Part shown: in pieces, positions 14,186 to 25,963 of the stretch
Layout: every line of letters begins with the position of its first letter
Position numbering within the stretch: position 1 is the first letter of the stretch
NCBI RefSeq assembly: GCF_037975245.1
Contig: NC_092562.1
Coordinates: forward strand, 5,439,501 to 5,503,500
Direction: 5' to 3'
Origin: Apostichopus japonicus
Taxonomy: Eukaryota > Echinodermata > Holothuroidea > Aspidochirotida > Stichopodidae
Length of the DNA stretch: 64,000 nt
Translations under genes and position numbers: made by a program
The notes under the pieces: generated by a model
What the model saw: the letters and a program-made list of their open reading frames with translations, nothing else
What the model was told of the DNA's origin: nothing
The model's database searches: none

Positions 14186-14402
14186 TTAAATTTCATTGGA
14201 TGGGGAACAATAACGGTCTCAAATCAAACAACGTTCTTTGAACTTGCACAAATACACGCGGGCATGTTCTTTATACAGAGCACATATAACGTCAGCCTTG
14301 AATTAGGGATAACGTTTGATCAACGAACGAGCCTGCCATCCTCTTCACCTCATTTCTACAACGTATACAACGACCAACGAGGTCCTGTGACACTCTACAC
14401 TC
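14186..14402 (+). CDS. Candidate exon, TNF-like jelly-roll fragment
   Basis: An open segment of about 72 codons follows a possible acceptor (GTTTCTACAG ending at 14185), phase 0. It reads through FIGWGTITVSNQ, then FELAQIHAGMFFIQSTYNV, then a polar loop and SPHFYNVYNDQRGPVTLYT. A Trp, about 15-20 residues, then a hydrophobic strand with G-(M/L)-(F/Y)-F-I-x-S-x-(Y/V), a variable loop and an H-x-x-x-V...L-x-L strand is the order seen in TNF-family ligand domains (for example GLYFIYSQV in the family). Codons use C and G at third positions more than the flanks do. The frame reaches a stop after 14431 without the family's usual C-terminal FFGA-type strand. So it would need a further exon (a weak donor is at 14403), or be a pseudogene fragment. 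No partner exon was found. It could also be a chance frame. Confidence 0.25.
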
Positions 14403-14524
14403 GTATTTTATTGCCATTATCCATATTGTAATTCGTCAATATGACATCCATGTATGACATAATAATAGACATAAGACTCATCCTCCACTCTCATGAAATG
14501 ATCTAGTCATAGAAATCAAGATTA

Positions 14525-14940
14525 ATGTCATTTGCACTCCTGCCCAATTCCTCCCTCTCCCTCCTCTCCCCTCCCCTCTCACCAAACACCCCTCTCTCTT
14601 CTCCCCTACCTGCTTCCCCTCTCCCTTCCCCTCCTCCCCTTGCCCTCTCACCTATGCTCCCTCTCTCTCTTCTCCCCAACCTTCATCCCCTCTCCCTTCT
14701 CCCTTCTCCCCTCTCACCCATGCTCCCCTCTCTCTCTCCTCTCCGCAACCTCATTCCCCCTCTTCTTTTCTCCCTTCCCCTCTTTCATCCAAGTCGCTTC
14801 CAATCCCTTCCTCCCCTACCTCCTCATCTACCTGCCCCCTCTCCCCCACATCTCTCCTCTCCTCCCCTCCATCTTCACCCTCCCTTTTCCCCTCCCTTAC
14901 CCCTCCTCGTTTTCCAGGCCGATTACAGTCCCTTCCTCGC
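14525..14940. repeat. Polypyrimidine tract of about 410 bp
   Basis: The plus strand is almost purely C/T, with recurring words such as CTCTCCCTTCTCCCCTCTCA. Two overlapping plus frames of 140 and 166 codons (Ser/Pro/Leu-rich) are composition artefacts. Such tracts can adopt triplex structures. Confidence 0.85.
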
Positions 14941-16228
14941 CGTATAAATTCTTACGACTTATCTTATACTTATTCTTTAAATTGTTCAAATACTCAAATT
15001 CAGTTAAGGAATATGACTCATTATTTCGTTAGAGTACGTCTTAATGAATTTATTAAACATTGATATTGGCCTGGTTAAGTATTCTTAGCATCTGTTTAAT
15101 TTCACTTGAACAGATTTGACGAACTTCAAGGTAAGTACTTGAAAAAAATGGTTTAACTTTATTAAGCGAGAATTGTATATGATACCGTTCAGACCGTTCA
15201 GAACCAACATGAAGGCGCCCGAATATGAGGTTTGACAATATATTAATAGAAAATCAATCAGACTATTGGTCTCGAATTCATCTGTAAACTAAATTAATTC
15301 ATGGCCAGCATGCAGTTAATTAAAACTCTATCAAGACAATATTACGCGGGACACGCTTCTAGTTTTTAATGGACAATATTTTATATTCCGTTAATGCATA
15401 TTCTTCATCAAATCGAACTTAGCAACATTCTGTATTTTGACAGGCGCATACATCTTTGTTTTCTTTTAGTGGGGGGACTTTCTTTTGATGAAACTTTTGA
15501 CATTATGTTGGCATGGTCCCGCACTGAATAAATATGAACAATTGTTTGCATTTTGGTCTTGAATTTCCGGGAATGTAGGCTAAGAACAAGCAACATTATT
15601 GGTTAAATTAAGACATACCCATGGCGACGGTGAAGAAAACAACTGTTATATTACCAATATGAAAATAATTTCAAACGTTTTTTCGTACAGCCTTACGGCT
15701 TCTTGTATAGCTGTAGACGAACTATAGGCTATATTAAACATAATTGTTATCAAATGCCCCCCCCCCCCGAAAAAAAGGAAGTTATTTGGTTCTTACATTC
15801 AACTTGTATTTTTGTGAAGATGAGCTTTAATTCATTTTTTGTTGGATTCAGGGAGTATCATATATAGTTAATAATGACGTGTTTAGCAAATTATATAAAG
15901 CTGGATTGTATTGCAGTTCTTAATTTACGTATTCCACTTAATGTGGGATTCATACCAACTATATACCAACTATGGCATGCGTACATGTGCTATTACGTCC
16001 TGCTTAATGTACCGGGATGCATACTATACTCAGTTCGTTCAAAACGATGAATGAAAGATCAAAACAAAACGAAATCCTACTTTCTAGAGCTAATATATAC
16101 AAAGTACTTGATACCTACATACAACCAATATTCTTTGCCTAGGATAAGAAGGTAACGAGCCTTCTCGAGTTTTATATAAAATCTTCAGTTATGAAATTAA
16201 TATGAAAAAGTATAGAATACACGTTGTG
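14941..16228. other. No gene seen
   Basis: AT-rich unique sequence with a 12-C run at 15757-15768. Minus frames at 15053-15238 and 15408-15596 have no recognisable feature. Confidence 0.4.
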
Positions 16229-16607
16229 CAGTGGCGGAGCGTCCATACAGTCAGGGGGCGGATGCCCCCCCCCCTCCCCATGACGGACTCAAATGGACTG
16301 CTGGCGCCCTTTCTAGCTTTTTGTCACTTTTTCCTTTTTCGCGATTATAGACTTTTTTATTGCGCTCTCGTCTACCTATTGACATTTGTCACATCTTGTT
16401 GGCGATGACACCTATTTATTCTTCGTTTATCTGCAAATTAGCAAAGCCAGGAAAGGGTCATTTCCGGCGATCTAGGGAGTATCTTTACTCAAAAAATTTT
16501 TGTACGCTCCGCGCCAACCTGTGGTGGCGCTCCGCTTAGATAGTGTCGAAAGCGCCCCTACAGACCATTCTCGCCCCCCTTGACCAATACCCCTAGCTCC
16601 GCCACTG
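16229..16607 (+). mobile_element. hAT-like miniature element, family 2 copy a
   Basis: 379 bp. The ends are inverted repeats CAGTGGCGGAGC, with the partner read from the right end as CAGTGGCGGAGCTAGGGG. The flanking 8-bp duplication is acgttgtg / atgttgcg, with two C/T differences. 8-bp duplications and CAGTGGCG-type ends are characteristic of hAT transposons. There is no transposase frame, so it is non-autonomous. The 3' half carries the module with the hairpin GCGCCAACCTGTGGTGGCGC followed by CTTAGATAGTGTC, shared with other elements in this window. A short G/C tract lies inside each end. Confidence 0.85.
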
Positions 16608-16615
16608 ATGTTGCG

Positions 16616-19600
16616 CCTATAATGGTATATGTGGTAGAAGGCTACAAGTGTATAGAAACAACAATCTTGTTGAGAAAGCACTTTTAACGCATTGTATAAA
16701 GTCCATCCTACCAGTGTAATTATAAGACCTATCCATACACTATTTGCCCAGTATTTATGTACTCGTTTCTTGGAATATAGGGCAATCAATGAGAAAGCCA
16801 ATATTTAACCACCCAAAATATGAACAAGACAATAATTGCAAAATTTCTTAAACTAACTCGCTGAAAAATGACTAGGCTTATATGATGGTAAAATATTAAA
16901 GTATTTAATCGATAGTTTATGTTTCTTTGAGCTACAGTAGAAGGTTAATAATTAATAATTGTGAACTGATAATGCAACGTTCACAAGTGCTATGATTTAT
17001 ATCATCCGATTCGAATTGATATTGTATGTTAGCGGCGCTGATCACAATAGCGAAGATACATAAAATGTCTGATAGCCTATATTGCGTGCATGTATTTATA
17101 TAGGTCTACATAAAAAATCCACAAACACTCGTGATTTTTTTATGATTTCCTTAGACGTTGATATAAGCTATACTTATATTTAAAAAATGCAAACAACGGT
17201 AAGAGTTGTTTACTTTGAGACGAGCGATATGAAAAACCACTTCAAGCGAAGGGATGTAACCACGTATATTTCTAATGGGGGGGGGGGGCGCAGCCCCTCC
17301 CCATAATTAACTCAAGGGTCCAAACCTCACCATCCCATTCCCTCTGGTAAACAGTTCACTAAATATACCATAACATGTATACCTGTTTTAAACGTTGTCT
17401 ATTGAAAACTTAAAAATAGGCAGGGACTATCCATGAATTTTCTACGATCAAAGCGTCAATGAGTGGTAACAAAGACCTATAGCTTGAGCAGTGTGAAGAC
17501 TAAACTTGTAATTAATTAGGTATCTAATGTCATCCCCGATTATGCAAAATTGTGGACTTTTTGTTGGTTTTCGCGGCCTGGCGTAATGCATACTTTAGTG
17601 AGCTACTACATTTGATGCGTGTGACGTCACTCTATACCACTACCATTGGATAGGATCCCTTAATTTAAACTGCATTCGATCTCAACCAAACTTGAGTAGA
17701 CATTGTTCAAACCAGTTACAAGTTCGGTTTCTTGTTTCCGATACAACATTCATTAATGTAAATTGTTTGACATAATGCAGATTTGCGCAACAAAAGTTGC
17801 AGTTTTTTTTCCATCCAAATCACATATGAGCAACTTTAAAGTCTGCAAACTGAGAATTTTCAAGAAATGGTTGACAGCCTGTTGTAGCAAGGCATGTTGT
17901 AAGCCGATTTTCGTCGTTGGCTTTTACACATTCGGCGTTGACTATGTTGAAATGCTCTATATATATTGGTATATATTAGTCTAGATTTTGGAAAGATGGT
18001 GACTTTTTGATGCCTGAATATGTAACTTGGTCTTTAGTGAAACATCTTTCTTAACCTAAGATTACATTTTGATATATATATCAGCAAGTGACAGACACTC
18101 GAAAAGACTTACTGTCTGGGCAGATTTGATTTCAATACCATATTTAAGGTTCTAAGAAATGAGTTATACTTTCTTCGCTTCCCATTTGCGTGCTTATAAT
18201 TTAAACTGATTTTCGCTTAGAGTACTTAGACCTGCAGCTTAGAATACAGATCGTGGCTTTATGTAATAATTATGACGTCAGCTCATCAAAAGCAAACATA
18301 AAATCAATCAAATTGAATAAAACCAGTCAGAGTGATCTTAGAGTGCCATGCACGGTTTGTTACTAAGTTACCCGACCAACAGGTCACCTGCCGTTGCTAT
18401 GGCAGCTCGACAATGCGAGACTGCGCACAAAGGTCAATTTTACATTTTACCTAAATATTTCTGTTCTTGTGAAATATCATCTTTTGTTATTATCGGTGTC
18501 TTTCCATATGACTTAAAATTTGTGGCATAATTTTTTCCCCTTTGTACGATGTTATATTTACATCGTTAGTATAAATGTTAAGCCACTTCCGACACAGGGA
18601 TTCAAATTCACTTTAGTAGAGAAAAAAGGTGGCGTGGTTATGAAATTCTGTTGCTGGGCATCCCGATTATGACTCGGCGATAGATACAGCTGCTGTACTC
18701 AAAGCACGGATGCGTATAGCTGCAAAGCAGGACGGCATAACCTTAGGGCGAATGGATCGAACTTAATTTACAGGTTTGTCATATCATACATGGCAACAGA
18801 TAAACATTGAGGTCGTGAAACGAGGTTGGTAAAAATGAAACCCTGTAAGCTAAGGAAGAAGACAGAAAGATAACTTCTGTTGAATTATCAAGTCGAGTTT
18901 AAGCGAGGTTGAAGTACATACATACGCTGGTTCTCAAACAAAATGACGGCGGGAGATAATATGAAACTGTATCACGTACTGTCCAGGAAACTGCCAAGTC
19001 CAAAGAATGACATACTCGATATAATGAAGTAAAACAATAAGGCGGGCCGGTAGGGTGGGGGGGGGGAGAGGGGGTCAATAAGTTTGAGGCAGTGGGAAGC
19101 TCCGATTAATATTAACTATACACGTCCTCGCTTATCACCGTGACAAGATTCACAAGTGTAATCCATTCTTAGTCTTACTGTTCTATTATAAGTCAATCAA
19201 ATTCCGGAGAAACAGCGGAAGATTGTTGCCATCTATACCTGTGTGATTAATATAGACATCTAAGAGAACACATGAAGTCCACAGAATTGTGATGAAAGCC
19301 ACTAATAAAACAAACTCCCAATGAATATCATTATTTCAGATAAAACCACAATAATTCATTTCAAAGGTGATCCGTGGGCGTTCATTATTGACTGTTACTC
19401 ACAGTTTTGTGTAACCGTCCTTTGATATTTCTTCTTCAAATTCTCAGAAACTTATAAACTTAGCTATATAATCCTTTCCCTAAGTGAAGATGTGTTTGAC
19501 GTAACTAACTGTGAACTAAATTTGGTCTAAATTGACGGATTTATTCCTCCTAAATTCTAGGTCATATTAACTTTGCCTAAATCCTCCTTCGAGGCTGATT

Positions 19601-21522
19601 TCAGATTGGAAAACAATTTTGGTCAATGACCTAGCAACGCTAACCCTAACCTAGCAAGGCTGACTTTGTATATAGCCTATATGCGTATAAATTCTCTCTA
19701 ACTGCCGATGTCACGTATTAAAGTCTCCTTGGGCAGGAAGTTTGACAAGTTTTAACTTTCTTCCTTCCCACGTGCTAATTGATAAAAGAAAGCAATTTGC
19801 CTTAATTGGGGTGCAAAAGGAGTATAGCTTTCTCTTGTGGCTATATGAACTAGTTGTATTTCGTCAGAGAAAACAATAAACAAACCAAGAATAAAGTAAA
19901 TCAAAAATTAAGTCCAACTAATCCCATAATCAGACTTTCATTGAAATAGAGCGGAAAATTCTGTGAGTTTTTAACCGTCAAGAATAGAGCTAATAGGTTC
20001 CTTGATCAATCAAATTGTGACATTTACAAAACTGTCTTGATAAGTTAAACCAATAGTCTTAATTGATCGTCTCGTTGTAAAATGGTGACGTCAAAATAAC
20101 AAGGGGTGGCATACGGGGGAGTTAAGGAATATATAGCCTATACACATTCTGTTTCGAGACAAATGCAGCCAGCAAACTCCTTTTAAGGTCATATATATTC
20201 TTGTATGTATTTATGTATGTATGCAAACGATTTCAAGCCACACATCCCTATAGTAACCCAATCCACTATATTTGGCGGACTATGTTATTTCAGCGTAGTA
20301 GAGCATTACATATCACACACATACATCCGCCAATAATTGACTCCACTTTATCACAAAAGTCACTCAGGCAATATTCGATGAATATGAGGACATTAATGAT
20401 AATTGATACTCTCAACACACTTGACAATTAAACCTTGAAATTCAGATGAAATTATCCACGCACTAAGAAAGGTGTCAAGCTTCAATTCTTCCCGATTTTT
20501 CATCGCGAAAGTGAATGAACCGAACCGCTATATTTAAAGTAACACATGAGTCCTTACCCTTATTATAATGTATCTCCTTCTTTTCATCGCTTTCTTTCCC
20601 CGTGAGAAATGTATATCACAACACGTAATTAAAACGACTGTCCCCAGGAGTAATACGGGGATGTGGACAACATTGGTCTCTGTGGAACGCCGATAATTAC
20701 TGTCAATAACCAACCTAATACAAGAAGATCGAGTTTGCATTATAAGATTCAATGTACATTATCGGATTTAGGTAGGAATAGTTCATACGTGGAGTGTGCA
20801 TTCTATTTCACAGGACAGTTTTTGGTTCCCTATTTCAGTTTGATAAGACCTCTACAGTTATGGCATTTGAACATTCCAAAACAAAAGTCGCCGAAATGGA
20901 ATACTGTGGGTTTGTAGTTGAATGTAAAATGTCGCATGCAGTCACGTATAGGATTCGTATAACATACACTAAAGTAATAGGGTAACCTCTGCTAATTAAA
21001 ATATGACGTTTGACATGAAATTGAATTTCAATACTTATAACAGAAAGGATAATACAATCAATTTCACGTTATAATTTGGCTATAATTGTTTTTACTCTGG
21101 TGCGGACTTCCTCACCTCATCTAACAGTAACATATTAACCTCTATGTAATAGGCCTCTGTATAAGCGTTTTATAACAGTTAACAAGACTCAAATCTTTAG
21201 ACAAATCCCAACAAAATGTCAGGAAATTTGCGATTTGATTAGTTATCAGATTTGACATTTAAAATTTAGAAAGAAATGGCAAGTTACCGACTTTCCGAAT
21301 TATATTGCAAATCGATAATTTTATTCGAATTTTACAAGTACAGCCTGAACTTCTAAATGTAACAATCGTTAATGTATTTCATTCATTAGAAGATTTAGTA
21401 ACGACTAGTTACAGTAAAGCAGATTATTCAGTTTGCATAGAACTGTTTCATGATTGTAATTGGGAATGTGTATTGTCACTGGTGTGGGTCACGTGACGTC
21501 AGGATGCGGTGACGACCGCTCT
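16616..21522. other. 4.9 kb without a recognised gene
   Basis: AT-rich. It holds a 12-G run at 17277-17288, a 10-G run at 19057-19066 and TGACGTCA at 17622, 18273, 20086 and 21494. The frames at 17763-17984, 18348-18530, 20201-20431 and 20663-20985 have no motif I can name. Confidence 0.4.
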
Positions 21523-21530
21523 GCTTTATC

Positions 21531-22732
21531 CAAGGGCGTAGGAACCGGGGGGGCTGTGAAAAATGTGGAGGGGCGGAAGTATCATTCCGCCCCCCGCTCC
21601 GCAAGTCTGAAAACCCCTTTTTCATTTCCAAATGAGAAAAAAAAATCATTTGGAGCACCAAATTGCATCTAAGGCCAGGTGAAAATACAAAATTAAGTTT
21701 ACAAAATGGAGTGGGTGTTGAAGTGTGCTATATTGCACCAAATTGCATCTGAGGCTACCTGGAAATGGAAAAAATTCAAAGGGGAGAGGGACACCCCCTC
21801 CCCTTAGACCCATAGACGTACGAGGCGGGGCAGACTGCCCCGTAATTTCCAGAGGACAAGAAATTCGGGCAAAAGTCCTAAAAAATTCGGGCAGCCTAAG
21901 AGGAGATTTTTTTTTATAAATATGCAGTAGCTTGCCCGGATCTTTTTCAAAGTTTTGCCCGACAATTCCATGTTTACTTTATTTAGCATCATGATGCCCG
22001 AATATTTCCGTGTAACACAACCGTAAGCGCAGCTCATCTGGGCTACCACGCTTTTTGCACGATCATTTTTTTTTCTAACTAGTCAACTGTACACCTGGAC
22101 ATTTCCGACATGAGTGTATATACGAAACATTTTCCCTTTTTCATGGATGGTAAGGGGGTGGGGGAGGGGGTGCCTACAAGCCTAGAAGTACAGGTTTATC
22201 ATATTCTTTGTTATATTTTATACTTTTTTTGTGAGACAAATTGCAGTCTCACCTGACACAGCGACATTATCCCGCCTACGTGTCGTTGAACAATGTATGT
22301 TTTTCTGGAGGTAGCTGAGTACTGTGTTAAAATAATAAATACGGTAACTGAAAAGGAGCTTAAAAAATATACTGTCCTATTTTTCCCCTTCAAAGTGATG
22401 TTACCATTTTTCTTCTTCTAATTTACCAAATTTTTGGGGAAGTGTAAATTTCTAAAACGTGAGGTTATAAAATAAAGAATGTTTTGAGGCTTGCAAGGCC
22501 TCAGAAGTGCCATTTCCTGCCATCTGAGAGGCATTTTTTGCCAAAAATTTTCTTGTACGCTACGCGCCAACCGATGGTGGCGCTCCACTTAGATAGTGTC
22601 ACGGGAACTTTCGGGCACAAAAATTTCTGCCCCCCCAAACTGAAATAGTCCCATACGCCTATGCTAAGACCACTCCCCAGACCGCCCATCAGTCTTCAGC
22701 CCCCCACTCAAAAGTACCTTCCTACGCCACTG
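21531..22732 (+). mobile_element. hAT-like miniature element, family 1 copy A, interrupted
   Basis: The ends CAAGGGCGTAGGAACC (left) and CAGTGGCGTAGGAAGG (right end read inward) are flanked by a perfect 8-bp duplication, gctttatc, at 21523-21530 and 22733-22740. Total length is 1202 bp, but an 853-bp element sits inside. Without it and its duplication the copy is about 341 bp, matching the other family members (357-366 bp). Inside are a hairpin built on GGGGCGGAA/TTCCGCCCC, a hairpin built on CCAAATGAGA/TCTCATTTGG (imperfect here), and a direct duplication of CACCAAATTGCATCTRAGGC. No coding capacity. Confidence 0.92.
21811..22663. mobile_element. hAT-like element nested in family 1 copy A
   Basis: 853 bp. 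Ends are CATAGACGTACGAGG (left) and CATAGGCGTATGGGA (right end read inward), flanked by 8-bp duplications cttagacc / ctaagacc with one mismatch. The host element's sequence resumes directly after it. The right-hand 150 bp carries the same module as family 2: GTACGCTACGCGCCAACC, then TGGCGCTCCACTTAGATAGTG. The interior contains several CGGGCA words and no transposase frame. Confidence 0.8.
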
Positions 22733-22942
22733 GCTTTATCCAGAATAGACACTGTAGAGTCTGTTGTAAAGTCTCGAGTCTGTACTAGTTTCTAGGAAGG
22801 GTACTCAAGTGAATATTCGAGTACTCATTCTGGTCAATTTTAATTGTGCATCAGATAATTTATGCGTTTCTGATTCGTTTACAAATCCTCCTATTTTGAA
22901 GACTCGCCTGTTCTTTGGGGGATTCCCCACTCCTCTTAAACT

Positions 22943-23205
22943 AGCTAGTCATGTACATTAGCCTATACTTAAGATACTAATCGCCAACCATACGATTAAA
23001 GTGAACCCCTTCAAGTACTAGAGTTAGTCATGTACAGTATAGCCTATACTTAAGATACTATACGCCAACCATACGATTAAGTGTTCTTCTTCAAGTACTA
23101 GAGTTAGTTATGTACAGTATAACCTATACTTATGATACTATCCACCAACCATACGATTAAGTGTACTCCTTCAAGTATTAGAGTTAGCCATGTACATACT
23201 CGTAT
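22943..23205. repeat. 80-bp tandem repeat, about 3.3 copies
   Basis: ATGTAC starts each unit at 22951, 23030, 23110 and 23190. Units contain GCCTATACTTAAGATACTA and GCCAACCATACGATTAA. The flanks at 22790-22840 and 23260-23290 carry GGGTACTC and GAGTACTC words, so the array may sit inside a larger dispersed repeat. Confidence 0.85.
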
Positions 23206-23290
23206 ATACGTTATTTTACTTAAAGGTAATGATATATCGAGTCACTGAGAACATTGTACTCTTTCGGGTACTCATGGATTTGTACTCACA

Positions 23291-24010
23291 CTTAAAATGG
23301 TTATATTTCTCTGTTTAATTTGGTCAAAACATATGAGAAAAGTTTGCAAAGAATCGAGCTATCTCATTGTCTAGCTTTAAGCTTGTCATTGAATTAATTG
23401 AATGAATAGAGTACAATCTCTTTTTGAGGTCATCTATAAGAGATTGTCTTCACGAATGAGTCATGTCATATTTCTCTTAAGTCATATTTTCTGGTTTTGA
23501 TCGCAGACATATCTGTCTTTCAACTTCTTAAATTAAACTTCAATCAAGCAAACTAAGGCAAAGCTAAGTAAACGGCCGAGGGCTATAGAAAATAGCAAAT
23601 ATAGCAAAATTCTGAGTTTGTTTCTTTTGACTATGAGAAAATCTGTTCAGATATATATCTTGACTTCCCGCGACAACTTGACAAAAGTTAAGAAACTTAA
23701 AGGGATTTTGATTTTAATTGTAAACACGATATCAAAAGAAATGACAGAATGGACGAAACTGCAGGGAAATCGACTCATGTAAACCTATACACTATAATAA
23801 TGCTCATTGTAAATGATGAAGTTAATGAATGATGTGTGCATGTTAAGCACTTTAACTGATCTACCCTGTATCTTATCTTCCTCTTCCTCTCGTATCCTCC
23901 TTCCCTCCTTCCCTTTCTCATTCTCTCTCCTCCCATTCCCTTCCTCTCTCCTCCGAATCCCTTCCTTTTTGCGTACCATCTCCCTTCTATTCCCCTTCCT
24001 CTCCACATAC
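23291..24010. other. No gene seen
   Basis: AT-rich, turning pyrimidine-rich from about 23870 as it approaches the CCCT array. Confidence 0.4.
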
Positions 24011-24443
24011 CCCTCCCTCCCTCCCTCCCTCCCTCCCTCCCTCCCTCCCTCCCTCCCTCCCTCCCTCCCTCCCTCCCTCCCTCCCTCCCTCCCTCCCTCC
24101 CTCCCTCCCTCCCTCCCTCCCTCCCTCCCTCCCTCCCTCCCTCCCTCCCTCCCTCCCTCCCTCCCTCCCTCCCTCCCTCCCTCCCTCCCTCCCTCCCTCC
24201 CTCCCTCCCTCCCTCCCTCCCTCCCTCCCTCCCTCCCTCCCTCCCTCCCTCCCTCCCTCCCTCCCTCCCTCCCTCCCTCCCTCCCTCCCTCCCTCCCTCC
24301 CTCCCTCCCTCCCTCCCTCCCTCCCTCCCTCCCTCCCTCCCTCCCTCCCTCCCTCCCTCCCTCCCTCCCTCCCTCCCTCCCTCCCTCCCTCCCTCCCTCC
24401 CTCCCTCCCTCCCTCCCTCCCTCCCTCCCTCCCTCCCTCCCTC
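24011..24443. repeat. Pure (CCCT)n array, about 108 units
   Basis: 433 bp of uninterrupted CCCT on plus, GGGA/AGGG on minus. Long frames over it are periodic translations: Pro-Ser-Leu-Pro on plus, Arg-Glu-Gly-Gly on minus. The minus strand has G3 runs spaced by one A, the ideal pattern for tandem G-quadruplexes. The tract is also homopurine/homopyrimidine with mirror symmetry. Confidence 0.98.
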
Positions 24444-25545
24444 GATGTCAACAATTTCTGTCATAAATTACTCCTTTGAGGGACATCGACGTTGTATAGT
24501 TATTGCGTCATGTATTATTACACTAGTATTAATTTGCAACCCGACACAATTGATTGACGTCACGAATGAACCCCCCCCCCCCCCCGACCCCCTCTCCGAT
24601 CGTTATCCTTTCTCTACTTTCGTGAATTGTAAGGTTTGGAGCTAAAAGTCATTTAAAGGTGAAATCTAACTTTATCAAGATAAGTCAGTTTGAGTGATTT
24701 AAATCTTGACTGTCGTATTGTAACTTCCCATTCCTCCTAAGGATATTTTTGACATTCAGAAAATATGATATTGTTTGTCACTAAATACTAATTGGCTCCC
24801 AACGATGCTGAAATCCAATCATCAATTTTTTTATTTTTGTTTTGCCATGGAAACTCTCCCATCTCCGGTGGGAAAAGGAGAGTCAAATAGTGCGCGCAGA
24901 ACAGACACACACCAAAAACTAAAAAAAAATTAAAAAAATAAGGAAAAAGAAAGTAAGAAAGAAAACACGAAATGGATTTATTCTGCAAACAGATTAACAC
25001 CGTACGTACATCATCCATACTGTTAATAATTTAATATTCGTAATATACAGCCGGTTGAAAAGTTCTAAATCTTTTCCAAACTTAATTATTGGTTCCAGAA
25101 AGTTGTGGTGACAAATCGATTTTTCAGAGCACTTTTCTTTTTTGCAATGTTACAGGTGGCAGGTCTCTCACACTCTTGTATTACATTTACATCTATCAGG
25201 AATATGAAATATTAAAACACGATCGGAGCACCAAGGATCGTTAGAATCCAAAGTTAAAGCATCTTTGGGATTTATTCGGTTAAATTACCAAAATGTTTAG
25301 CAAAATCATGGACGAATCAATAATCTCACCGGTTCAAAAACATGACAAATATGAAAGAACGAAAATGACATTAAATAACGAAAATTTAAAGATTACATTC
25401 GAAATTTAAAAAAAAAAATCGTTTTATTTAACAATTATATCTATAGAATAAATTTGGTTAACAATGCTTGAAGCCTTTCTTTCATTATTTAACATGAAAC
25501 TTGACCATCTGGTCAATTTAAGATTATAACTGCATTGTTATCAGG
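24444..25545. other. No gene seen
   Basis: Contains TGACGTCA at 24555-24562, a run of 15 C at 24571-24585 and A/T-rich sequence. The minus frame at 24788-25018 is driven by A/T runs. Confidence 0.4.
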
Positions 25546-25553
25546 GCAGGTTG

Positions 25554-25955
25554 CAGTGGCGGAGCGTCCATACAGTCAGAGGGGCGGATGCGCCCCCCCC
25601 CCCCTGACGGGACTCAAATGGACTGCTGGCGCCCTTTTCAGCTTTTTACCACTTTTTACTTATTCGCGATTATTGACTTTTTATTGCGCTCTCAAATACC
25701 TATTAACATTTGTCACATTTTGTTGGTGTAATTTTCTGACAAAACGGCGATGACACCTATTTATTCTTCGTTTATCTGCAAATTAGCAAGGCCCGGAAAG
25801 GGTCATTTTCGGCGATCTAGGCAGTATCTTTACTCAAAAAAATTCTGTACGCTCCGCGCCAACCTGTGGTGGTGCTCCGCTTAGATAGTGTCTAAAGCGC
25901 CCCTACAGACCATTCTCGCCCCCCCCCTGACCAATACCCCTAGCTCCGCCAACTG
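25554..25955 (+). mobile_element. hAT-like miniature element, family 2 copy b
   Basis: 402 bp, ends CAGTGGCGGAGCGTCC and (right end) CAGTTGGCGGAGCTAGG, the latter with one extra base. A perfect 8-bp duplication gcaggttg lies at 25546-25553 and 25956-25963. It is closely similar to the copy at 16229 along its full length, with one extra segment near 25730. It carries the shared module GCGCCAACCTGTGGTGGTGC then CTTAGATAGTGTC. No transposase frame. Confidence 0.92.
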
Positions 25956-25963
25956 GCAGGTTG

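Noticed and set aside
14525-15032. Ser/Pro/Leu-rich frames of 140 and 166 codons
   Set aside because: Two overlapping frames of a polypyrimidine tract.
23775-24466. Long open frames (155-229 codons) on both strands
   Set aside because: They are translations of the pure CCCT array, with a four-residue period and no unique domain.
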